This document shows, piece after piece, positions 6,138 through 12,441 of a stretch of 20,194 nucleotides of DNA; positions within the stretch are counted from its first letter, which is position 1; each line of letters opens with the position of its first letter. Below the pieces are notes generated by a model that saw only the letters and a program-made list of their open reading frames with translations, was not told the DNA's origin and made no database searches. Both the position numbers and the translations under genes were made by a program. The DNA comes from an uncultured Collinsella sp. (GTDB lineage: Bacteria > Actinomycetota > Coriobacteriia > Coriobacteriales > Coriobacteriaceae): assembly GCA_902470835.1 (NCBI GenBank), contig CABRHR010000029.1, positions 1 through 20,194 on the forward strand, written 5' to 3'.

Positions 6138-6287
6138 ATGCGTACTCTAGTTACTCTTGCGTGCACTGAGTGCAAGCGCCGCAACTATACGACCACCAAG
6201 AACAAGTCGACCATGCCTGATCGTATGGAGATCAAGAAGTATTGCCCCTGGTGCCGTCACCACACGCTGCACAAAGAGACTCGCTAG
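6138..6287 (+). CDS. rpmG: 50S ribosomal protein L33
   Basis: A 49-residue protein, the normal size for bacterial L33, which binds near the ribosomal E site. It starts MRTLVTLACTECKRRNY and has two Cys pairs, CTEC (9-12) and CPWC (36-39), so it is the zinc-ribbon (C+) form. The remainder is basic, ending HKETR. An AAAGG-like site lies about 10 bases upstream of the ATG. It begins the unit that continues through tRNA-Trp to secE and nusG, a widely conserved order (rpmG-secE-nusG-rplK-rplA). It is easily missed because it is so short. Confidence 0.96.
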   Translation: MRTLVTLACTECKRRNYTTTKNKSTMPDRMEIKKYCPWCRHHTLHKETR

Positions 6288-6300
6288 TCTCTAGTCACAT

Positions 6301-6376
6301 ACGCCAGTAGTTCAATTGGTAGAGCATCGGTCTCCAAAACCGAGTGTTGAGGGTTCGAGTCCTTCCTGGCGTGCCA
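6301..6376 (+). tRNA. tRNA-Trp(CCA)
   Basis: A 76-nt cloverleaf. Acceptor ACGCCAG (6301-6307) pairs with CTGGCGT (6366-6372); encoded CCA at 6374-6376. Anticodon stem TCGGT/ACCGA holds loop CTCCAAA; anticodon CCA is at 6334-6336. It sits 13 bp after rpmG, so it is co-transcribed with protein genes. Confidence 0.97.
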
Positions 6377-6385
6377 GTCATTATT

Positions 6386-6416
6386 CCGTAAGCTCCCACT
6401 TGGGGGCTTACGGTTT
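6386..6416 (+). terminator. hairpin between tRNA-Trp and secE, possible attenuator
   Basis: CCGTAAGCTCCC (6386-6397) pairs with GGGGGCTTACGG (6402-6413) through one wobble, loop ACTT, followed only by TTT. The weak tail suggests partial termination or a tRNA 3'-processing structure, because secE has no clear promoter of its own downstream. Confidence 0.5.
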
Positions 6417-6452
6417 ACTCATGTATAAGCGCATTGCGCGGAGGTAACCCAA

Positions 6453-6791
6453 ATGGCCAACAAGAAGAACAAGAAGAAGGCTCAGCAGCCGGCACCTGCC
6501 AACAACGCTGCTGCCAACTCCAAGGTTGAGGCCAAGAAGGCCGTTGCCAAGAAGAACGAGAAGGCTGCGAAGTCCAAGAAGAACGAGAAGCCTGGTTTCT
6601 TCGCCCGCACCAAGAAGTATTTCGCTTCGGTCAAGTCCGAGATGAAGCGTGTCACGTGGCCTGATAAGAAGGAGCTCGTAAACTACTCGGTCGTCGTTTG
6701 CGCTTCTCTGGTCGTCGTCGGCGTCGTCATCGCTCTGCTCGATGCTGGCTTTGGCGAGGCTCTTGCTCTGTTCTCTGGATTGAGGGGCTAA
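6453..6791 (+). CDS. secE: preprotein translocase subunit SecE
   Basis: A 112-residue SecE, the small membrane subunit that clamps SecY in the Sec translocon. Residues 1-50 are a Lys/Ala-rich cytoplasmic extension. The amphipathic family signature FASVKSEMKRVTWPDKKEL (about 57-75) follows, then one hydrophobic transmembrane helix (about 77-97) and a short tail. Single-span SecE is the usual Gram-positive form; the long lysine-rich extension is longer than in Bacillus but common in actinobacteria. GGAGG lies 8 to 12 bases before the ATG. It ends 3 bp before nusG, so the two are surely co-transcribed. Confidence 0.96.
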   Translation: MANKKNKKKAQQPAPANNAAANSKVEAKKAVAKKNEKAAKSKKNEKPGFFARTKKYFASVKSEMKRVTWPDKKELVNYSVVVCASLVVVGVVIALLDAGFGEALALFSGLRG

Positions 6792-6794
6792 ACC

Positions 6795-7331
6795 ATGTCT
6801 AAGCGTTGGTACGTCGTTCACACTTACTCTGGATACGAGAACCGCGTAAAGTCCGATCTCGAGCATCGTATCGAGACCATGGGCATGCAGGACCGTATCT
6901 TTGATATCGAGATTCCTATGGAGCGCGTCACCGAGATCAAAGAGGGTGGCAAGCGCGAGACCAAGGATTCTAAGATCTTTCCGGGTTATGTCCTGGTTCG
7001 CATGGAGATGGATGACGATGCGTGGACGTGTGTTCGCAACACGCCCGGCGTCACCGGTTTCCTAGGCGGCAACGGCAAGCCCGCTCCGCTTTCCCGCGAC
7101 GAGTATAACAAGATGACTCGTCGTCCCGGTAAGGGCGATTCGCCCAAGCGCACCTCGGTTGATATTCAGGTCGGCACGTCCGTCCGCGTCACCGATGGCC
7201 CGCTTACCGACTTTGATGGCAAGGTCTCCGAGGTTAACACCGAGGCTGGCAAGCTCAAGGTCACGCTGATGATCTTTGGCCGCGAGACGCCGGTCGAGCT
7301 CGACTTTAACCAGGTCGCTGTCATCGCTTAA
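6795..7331 (+). CDS. nusG: transcription termination/antitermination protein NusG
   Basis: A 178-residue NusG, the conserved elongation factor that bridges RNA polymerase with Rho or the ribosome. The N-terminal NGN domain starts KRWYVVHTYSGYENRVK (3-19) and contains the KIFPGYVLVRM core (about 60-70). The linker leads to a C-terminal KOW domain (about 125-178; SVRVTDGPLTDFDGKV). Its length is standard and no domain is missing. The start is 3 bp after secE. The 119 bp between its stop and rplK contain no clear terminator, so read-through into rplK is likely. Confidence 0.97.
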   Translation: MSKRWYVVHTYSGYENRVKSDLEHRIETMGMQDRIFDIEIPMERVTEIKEGGKRETKDSKIFPGYVLVRMEMDDDAWTCVRNTPGVTGFLGGNGKPAPLSRDEYNKMTRRPGKGDSPKRTSVDIQVGTSVRVTDGPLTDFDGKVSEVNTEAGKLKVTLMIFGRETPVELDFNQVAVIA

Positions 7332-7450
7332 GTTTTGTCCGTTCGCGCGAGCGTGCTTCTTCTGTGACTGCTCATCTCAGGAGTGCTTCTAACACGTGCG
7401 TGCTTACGATATAGCAAGTACTTCACACTCGTGATTCGAAAGGAATGACC

Positions 7451-7879
7451 ATGGCTGAGAAGAAGGTTGCCAACGTCATTAAGCTCCAGATTCCTGCTGG
7501 TGCAGCTAACCCCGCTCCTCCCGTCGGCCCCGCCCTGGGCGCTGCTGGCGTGAACATCATGCAGTTCTGCCAGGCCTTTAACGCCGAGACGCAGGACAAG
7601 AAGGGCGACATCATCCCCGTTGAGATCTCTGTCTACGAGGATAAGTCCTTCTCCTTCATCACCAAGACCCCGCCGGCGGCTCACCTCATCAAGAAGGAGC
7701 TGAACCTTAAGTCTGGTTCCGCTAAGCCCCAGGCCGACAAGGTTGGTCAGCTCTCCCAGGAGCAGCTCACCAAGATCGCCGAGATCAAGATGCCGGACCT
7801 CAATGCCAACGACATTGACGCCGCCAAGAAGATCATCGCCGGTACCGCCCGTTCCATGGGCGTCACCATCGCTGAGTAG
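7451..7879 (+). CDS. rplK: 50S ribosomal protein L11
   Basis: A 142-residue L11, which binds 23S rRNA at the GTPase-associated centre. The N-terminal domain has the conserved Pro-rich segment PAGAANPAPPVGPALG (about 16-31) and GVNIMQFCQAFN. The C-terminal rRNA-binding domain includes KTPPAAHLIKK and ends with the GTARSMGVTI signature. I chose the second of two close in-frame ATGs (7451 rather than 7445), because AAAGGA at about 7438-7444 abuts the first one but is correctly spaced for the second, and the protein then starts MAEKK with standard length. Neighbours nusG and rplA confirm the identity. Confidence 0.97.
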   Translation: MAEKKVANVIKLQIPAGAANPAPPVGPALGAAGVNIMQFCQAFNAETQDKKGDIIPVEISVYEDKSFSFITKTPPAAHLIKKELNLKSGSAKPQADKVGQLSQEQLTKIAEIKMPDLNANDIDAAKKIIAGTARSMGVTIAE

Positions 7880-7897
7880 CGATTTCTTATGGTAACG

Positions 7898-7946
7898 ACG
7901 GGTGCTCCGACCGGGGCGCCCGTTAAATGTGTGCAATAGGGCACAC
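7898..7946 (+). promoter_or_regulatory. two hairpins in the rplK-rplA spacer
   Basis: ACGGGTGCTCC (7898-7908) pairs with GGGGCGCCCGT (7913-7923) through two wobbles, with a GACC loop; GTGTGC (7929-7934) pairs with GCACAC (7941-7946). No T-run follows. These may be processing or attenuation structures lying before the L1-type leader at 7954. Confidence 0.4.
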
Positions 7947-7953
7947 GATACGA

Positions 7954-7983
7954 TGTGGGAGGGCTCACGCCCGTTTAACCACA
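7954..7983 (+). promoter_or_regulatory. probable ribosomal protein L1-binding leader controlling rplA
   Basis: Outer helix TGTGG (7954-7958)/CCACA (7979-7983), asymmetric loop GA on the 5' side and GTTTAA on the 3' side, inner helix GGGC (7961-7964)/GCCC (7969-7972), TCAC loop. This resembles the L1-binding stalk of 23S rRNA (GTGGGAGG opposite an A-rich loop and CCAC). The outer helix ends one base before GGAGG (7984-7988), so bound L1 could hide the ribosome binding site. Identification is by structure from memory, not by a covariance search. Confidence 0.65.
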
Positions 7984-7996
7984 GGAGGTAATGCAC

Positions 7997-8704
7997 ATGG
8001 CTAAGCATGGTAAGAGCTATAACGCCGCTGCCGAGAAGATCGACCGCGCCACGCTCTACACCCCCCTTCAGGCTGCCAAGCTCATTAAGGAGCTCGACAC
8101 CGCCAAGTTCGACGAGACCGTCGAGGCCCACTTCCGTCTGGGCATCGATACTCGTAAGGCTGACCAGAACATCCGTGGTTCCATCTCCCTGCCCCACGGC
8201 ACCGGCAAGACCGTTCGTGTTGCCGTCTTCGCCGAGGGCGAGAAGGCCCGCGAGGCTGAGGCTGCCGGCGCCGACATCATCGGTTCCGACGAGCTCGTCG
8301 CCCAGATTCAGAAGGGCGAGATCAACTTCGACGCCGCTATCGCTACGCCGAACATGATGGCCAAGGTTGGCCGCATCGGTAAGATCCTTGGTCCCCGTGG
8401 CCTCATGCCGAACCCCAAGCTCGGCACCGTGACCATGGACGTCGCCAAGATGGTCTCCGAGCTCAAGGCTGGCCGCGTTGAGTACCGCGCCGACCGCTAC
8501 GGCATCTGCCACGTGCCCCTGGGCAAGAAGTCCTTCTCTGAGCAGCAGCTCGTCGAGAACTACGCTGCCCTGTACACCGAGATCCTGCGCGTCAAGCCCT
8601 CTTCTGCTAAGGGCAAGTACGTCAAGTCCATCTCCGTGTCTTCCACCATGGGCCCTGGCGTCAAGGTCGATCCCGCTGTCCAGCGTGACTTCCTGGCTGA
8701 GTAA
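7997..8704 (+). CDS. rplA: 50S ribosomal protein L1
   Basis: A 235-residue L1, which forms the mobile L1 stalk of the large subunit and, in many bacteria, represses its own mRNA. It starts MAKHGKSYNAAAEKID and shows the family core DETVEAHFRLGID, then SLPHGTGKTVRVAVF, the NMMAKVGRIGKILGPRGLMPNPKLGTV signature region (about 117-143), and C-terminal STMGPGVKVD. The ATG at 7997 is preferred to one at 7991, because GGAGG at 7984-7988 would be only 2 bp from the latter. A strong terminator follows directly, so rplJ and rplL, which follow rplA in E. coli, are not next here. Confidence 0.97.
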   Translation: MAKHGKSYNAAAEKIDRATLYTPLQAAKLIKELDTAKFDETVEAHFRLGIDTRKADQNIRGSISLPHGTGKTVRVAVFAEGEKAREAEAAGADIIGSDELVAQIQKGEINFDAAIATPNMMAKVGRIGKILGPRGLMPNPKLGTVTMDVAKMVSELKAGRVEYRADRYGICHVPLGKKSFSEQQLVENYAALYTEILRVKPSSAKGKYVKSISVSSTMGPGVKVDPAVQRDFLAE

Positions 8705-8740
8705 CTGCTAGTTACTGCCTGAGCAAAGCAAGCATTGCTA

Positions 8741-8781
8741 AAGAAACCCGGTTCTGCCTTGTGCAGGACCGGGTTTCTTGC
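8741..8781 (+). terminator. intrinsic terminator of rplA
   Basis: A 17-bp stem (8741-8757 with 8763-8779) with one wobble and a CTTGT loop, ending in TTTCTT. It closes the ribosomal-protein unit. Confidence 0.92.
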
Positions 8782-8790
8782 TATCGCGTC

Positions 8791-8831
8791 AAAACCACCA
8801 CAAAGGGGACGGTCTCCCCTTTGTGGTGGTT
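8791..8831 (-). terminator. intrinsic terminator of the metallophosphoesterase gene
   Basis: A perfect 17-bp stem (8793-8809 with 8815-8831) and 5-nt loop, followed on the minus strand by TTTT. The minus-strand TAA stop (8830-8832) is part of the stem. It belongs to a related hairpin family also found at 11507, 14522 and 14577. Confidence 0.9.
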
Positions 8832-9540
8832 ACCAGGGTGTTCTGGCTGTTGAGGACTCGATGGCATCGTGGCGTTTGAGCTCGCGGCGCATGGTTTGCG
8901 AATTGAGCCAGGCTGCTTGCCAGCCACGGATGGGGTAGCGCGTCTGGTCGAGCTCAAACTGCGTATAGCCGCAGGCGTTGATGATCGTCGTTCCACACAC
9001 ATGCTGCCGCTCGCGCTGAAAATCGTAACCGTAGCTTTGGTGTACATGCCCATGCACCATGTAGTCGGCCCCCCAGGACTCAAGCACCGTGTTAAAGCAC
9101 TCAAACCCTCGATGCGGCAGATCGTCCAGATCACCCATACCGGCGGCGGGTGCATGGGTAAGCAGAATGTCGCACCCGCCGACCATCCTAACCTTACGCG
9201 ACAGCTTACGCATGCGCTTGGACATCTCGCGTTCGGTGTACATGTTGGCGCCGTCGCGATAACGCATGGACCCGCCAAGGCCCGCAATGCGAATCCCTCG
9301 GTACGTGTACACGCTGTCTTCTACGCAGATACATCCGCCCGGTGCATGACGTGCGTAGCGGTCATCGTGATTGCCACGCACGTAGATGAGCGGTTTGTTG
9401 ATGACCGTAACCAAAAACTCAAGATAGTCCGGGTCCAGATCGCCGGCGGACAAAATCAGGTCGACTCCCTCAAAGCGTTCCTTGCGAAAGCACTCCCAAA
9501 GGCATCGTTCTTCGGTATCGGCTATGGCAAGGATTTTCAT
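8830..9540 (-). CDS. calcineurin-like metallophosphoesterase, YfcE/MJ0936-like
   Basis: A 236-residue predicted cytoplasmic metallophosphoesterase; relatives hydrolyse phosphodiesters such as cyclic nucleotides, but the substrate here is unknown. Motifs: D8 in LAIADTEE, GDLD (33-36), GNHD (57-60), THAP (128-131) and GHVH (164-167). The usual first motif is DxH; here it reads DTE, so one metal ligand (His) is replaced by Glu10, which may alter metal use or activity. There is no signal peptide. The ATG overlaps the stop of the upstream gene (ATGA, 9537-9540), so the two are translationally coupled. The stop codon is embedded in the terminator stem. Confidence 0.82.
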   Translation of the reverse strand: MKILAIADTEERCLWECFRKERFEGVDLILSAGDLDPDYLEFLVTVINKPLIYVRGNHDDRYARHAPGGCICVEDSVYTYRGIRIAGLGGSMRYRDGANMYTEREMSKRMRKLSRKVRMVGGCDILLTHAPAAGMGDLDDLPHRGFECFNTVLESWGADYMVHGHVHQSYGYDFQRERQHVCGTTIINACGYTQFELDQTRYPIRGWQAAWLNSQTMRRELKRHDAIESSTARTPW

Positions 9541-11453
9541 AGGGCAGGGACTTTCGGCTCATCGTCGAGCTGCGGAATGGTGCCTACCACGTTATCCGCC
9601 AGCCAATTCATCTCGACAATCTGCGTGCTCGGCAGCGGAGGGAAGCCTTCGATCTGTACCACGCCGTTCTGGCTGTGGAGCTCGCCGCCAAAGGGGTTGA
9701 TGGATCCCTCGACAATGCCGTTGCGGAGCAACTGCACGAGTTTGCGCGTCTGGTAGGGTAGGCCCGGAGCGTAACGGATGTCGATAACGCCGGAGCTCAT
9801 GCCGTACCAGTAGTTGACGGCGCGCACTTGGTTGTCATCGCTGGTCTCGTCCCACGTGCCGTGCAGAAGGCTGCGAACGATGAGCTCGTAGTAACGGCCC
9901 CAGTTCCATACCGGCATGGCGATGCCGGAAACCTTGCCATCGACCAGGCGGTGGAGTCCGTAGGCCGTGGGGTCTTCGAGCGACTTTGATATGTCAGCGC
10001 CGGTCATGACGCTCACGCCTTCGCGGCACATGGCCTCGGCAAGACCGCCGGCGGGCACATCGCCCCAGGTGAGGATAATTTGCGCGCGGGGGTCGAGCAG
10101 CGAGGCGCCGATGGCAAAGGCATTGATCTCGCTGAGCGCGCCGGATGCGAAGACCGACGCGTGGTAGCCGATGCGATGGTTGTCCGCCATGCTGGCGGCA
10201 AGGGCGCCCAGGAGGAACTTGGCCTCGTACATCTTGCCAAAGTACGAACGAACGCTTTGGTGGGGAAGGCCGATAGAGCAGTTAAGGAACCGAACCTGGG
10301 GATACTCAACGGCAGCTCTGAGCGTGTATTCCATCAGGCGGTGCGAGGTCGAGAAGATGACGCTGTCTCCATGTTTGACAGCCGTTTCCACGGCGGCGTA
10401 GAACACGTCCGGATCGTGACAGTCCTCGAACGCCTCGGTGCGCACGATACCGTCAAAGTGCTCATCGAGATACTGACGTCCTTGGTCGTGCAGACTGTCC
10501 CAGCTCGACGCCGCACAGGGGAACTCATGGATAAAGGCGATACGCAGGGGGTTGGCCGCCGAGTAGACGGTCTTGCCCATAAAGAAGTTGAGCACACCGG
10601 AAGTGGACTTGGCGGGCGTCTCCTCCTCGTCGACGCTCGGTGCTTCGACTAGATTGACCTTGTCCTCGTCATTTTTGCCGGCAATGACCAGCTCGCGCCA
10701 AATCTTGCATAGGCGGTTTACGACGATATCCGTCGGCGTATCCAGCAGGCGGTCCTGGTTGTACACATTGAGGTAGACGAGCATGGCGTCGGCGGGCGTA
10801 ATGTCCAGGTGGTCGCCGCCTGCGCGAAGGTAGGCGCGCTTAAAGAGCAGGAAGGTGTGGCGCAGGTAGTCGACCTTCTTCTGCGGCCATTTTTCGATAA
10901 GGTTCTGGCCGAGCATCTTGGCGAGCGTCTCGTAGCTTCCCTCACGCGAGAACTCGATCTCGTATAGGGGGCAGACGCGCCAAAACGCGCAGAATTCACC
11001 GTACAGGCGGCTTTCGACGGAATCCCATGTGCCGGGGTAGAGACGGGTGACCCTGGCCGAAACCGTTGGAGCGTCCAGGAATTTGAGGACACTGACGCGT
11101 TTGTTGCCTTCCTGGACATAGAACCGATGCATGAACTCGGTGACGATGATGGGGTCGCGATAGCCCTCGGTTACCTGGATGTCGTAGAGGTTGGACCACT
11201 TGCGGGCGAACTCGGTGTTAAACGGCAGCAGGGGCATAAAGTTGCATGAAAAGGCGGACTGACGGCCTTTGGTGACCGTGCCGACGACCATTTCGAGCGG
11301 AATATCCCTTAGGCCGACATTCTCTCGCTGACCTAAGGGGAGCTGAGCAACCAAACTGTCGAGGTCCGTAAGGTATGGATGCTCGCTTTGGCTAATGGCG
11401 CGTCGACATCCTTGCTCGCCGCGCTTGCGTGCTTGACGATAGGCCTCTTCCAT
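9537..11453 (-). CDS. cytoplasmic ParB-like/BMP-family fusion protein
   Basis: A 638-residue protein. The C-terminal part (about 302-605) resembles the BMP/Med family of type I periplasmic-binding folds, which usually bind nucleosides: LRIAFIHEFP (303-312), the YEAKFLLGALAA signature (409-420) and NPFGGELHSQNG (586-597). The N-terminal part (about 45-130) carries DPIIVTEFMHRFYVQEGNKRVSVLKFL-type sequence, typical of ParB/Srx-like folds. The middle (150-290) is unassigned. No signal peptide or lipobox is present, so it is not a transporter lipoprotein but probably an intracellular sensor. It is coupled to the downstream metallophosphoesterase. GGGAG precedes the ATG. A TATAGT -10 candidate lies on the minus strand at 11481-11486 with a poor -35 (TTCATT, 11504-11509). 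Role unknown. Confidence 0.75.
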   Translation of the reverse strand: MEEAYRQARKRGEQGCRRAISQSEHPYLTDLDSLVAQLPLGQRENVGLRDIPLEMVVGTVTKGRQSAFSCNFMPLLPFNTEFARKWSNLYDIQVTEGYRDPIIVTEFMHRFYVQEGNKRVSVLKFLDAPTVSARVTRLYPGTWDSVESRLYGEFCAFWRVCPLYEIEFSREGSYETLAKMLGQNLIEKWPQKKVDYLRHTFLLFKRAYLRAGGDHLDITPADAMLVYLNVYNQDRLLDTPTDIVVNRLCKIWRELVIAGKNDEDKVNLVEAPSVDEEETPAKSTSGVLNFFMGKTVYSAANPLRIAFIHEFPCAASSWDSLHDQGRQYLDEHFDGIVRTEAFEDCHDPDVFYAAVETAVKHGDSVIFSTSHRLMEYTLRAAVEYPQVRFLNCSIGLPHQSVRSYFGKMYEAKFLLGALAASMADNHRIGYHASVFASGALSEINAFAIGASLLDPRAQIILTWGDVPAGGLAEAMCREGVSVMTGADISKSLEDPTAYGLHRLVDGKVSGIAMPVWNWGRYYELIVRSLLHGTWDETSDDNQVRAVNYWYGMSSGVIDIRYAPGLPYQTRKLVQLLRNGIVEGSINPFGGELHSQNGVVQIEGFPPLPSTQIVEMNWLADNVVGTIPQLDDEPKVPAL

Positions 11454-11506
11454 GATGTTGCTCCCTTAGTCGTTTAAACAACTATATGAACCATGGTACC
11501 ACGAAT

Positions 11507-11547
11507 GAAAACCACCACAAAGGTGCCTGTCCCTATTTGGCGGGTTA
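11507..11547 (-). terminator. imperfect terminator hairpin after the MscS-like gene
   Basis: On the minus strand, TAACCCGCC...AGGGACAG is followed by CCTTTGTGGTGGTTTT. Folding needs one bulge and two mismatches. The TAA stop (11545-11547) lies in the left arm and a T-run ends the right arm. It overlaps the presumed promoter region of the downstream gene. Confidence 0.6.
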
Positions 11548-12312
11548 GGCGATGATGGGGGCGATGGCACGGATGCAGGCGTCGGCTGCCGTGAAAGTAG
11601 TGCTGTCGTCGCTGACGATAAAGATGATCTTTCCTTTGATGCCAAAGTCGCCGATTTCGCTAAAGAGTACGTAGGGCTCCTTGTCAAAGCCCGAGATGGG
11701 AAGCACGGCGGCCTTGGTGGCGCTGGTCAGCTCGTCTGCCAGCACGTCAAGGGAAGCCCACTTGGACGTGTCCTTTACGGCAACGGGCACGGCCACGCGC
11801 CCAAAGGGCATCAAATGCACGAGCGTGTTCTTGGAGATGTTGGAGTTGGGCACAATGATGGTCTGTCCACAGGCATCCTCAATCGTTGTATGGCGCCAAG
11901 TGATGTCTTGGACCACGCCGGATACGCCGCCGACCTCGATATTGTCGCCGGGTTTGATGATGCCCATAAAGGTCACCTGCATGCCACCGATAAGGTTTGA
12001 CAGCGTGTCCTGAAAGCCGAGCGAGATAGCGATGCCGCCGACGCCAAGAGCGGCGACGAGGGCGTTTGCGTTAATGCCAAAACAGTTGTCGAGGATAAAG
12101 CTGCCGCCGATCATCCAGATGACGGCGCGCGCGATGTTGATGAAGATACTCGATGCCGGAAGCGGGTTATCGTCTCGGTTAAGCAGATGGTTCAGGGTCT
12201 TGGATACGACCTTGGCGGCGACGGCGGTGCCTATCGCCAAGATGACGGCCCAGATGATGTTGTGGACCCATCGTTGTGCAAAGAAATGAAGAATCGGCTC
12301 AAACAATTCCAT
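11545..12312 (-). CDS. MscS-family small-conductance mechanosensitive channel
   Basis: A 255-residue membrane channel that opens under membrane tension to release solutes on osmotic downshock. An N-terminal region with transmembrane helices (about 15-35 and 60-80) precedes the pore-lining helix block ALGVGGIAISLGFQDTLSNLIGG (about 88-110), the family hallmark. The cytoplasmic beta domain has IKPGDNIEV, ITWRHTTIED and IVPNSNISKN. A shortened C-terminal alpha/beta region ends in APIIA. I chose the ATG at 12312 because AGGAGG sits about 11 bases upstream; an in-frame ATG at 12357 would place that site inside the coding region. It stands alone between two terminators. Confidence 0.9.
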   Translation of the reverse strand: MELFEPILHFFAQRWVHNIIWAVILAIGTAVAAKVVSKTLNHLLNRDDNPLPASSIFINIARAVIWMIGGSFILDNCFGINANALVAALGVGGIAISLGFQDTLSNLIGGMQVTFMGIIKPGDNIEVGGVSGVVQDITWRHTTIEDACGQTIIVPNSNISKNTLVHLMPFGRVAVPVAVKDTSKWASLDVLADELTSATKAAVLPISGFDKEPYVLFSEIGDFGIKGKIIFIVSDDSTTFTAADACIRAIAPIIA

Positions 12313-12356
12313 GTAGGGAAAACCTCCTAATGATCGTTCAACCATGATACCCACCA

Positions 12357-12390
12357 AGAAGCCCGTCCGATCAAATTCGGACGGGCTTCT
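12357..12390 (-). terminator. terminator of the 5'-nucleotidase gene
   Basis: A perfect 14-bp stem (12357-12370 with 12377-12390), 6-nt loop, with a modest T-rich tail on the minus strand. It lies between the nucleotidase stop and the MscS-like start. Confidence 0.8.
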
Positions 12391-12441
12391 GTGCTCGATA
12401 TAAGGTTTACGCGGCGGGGCTGTAAGGCCCGGCGGTGTAGC

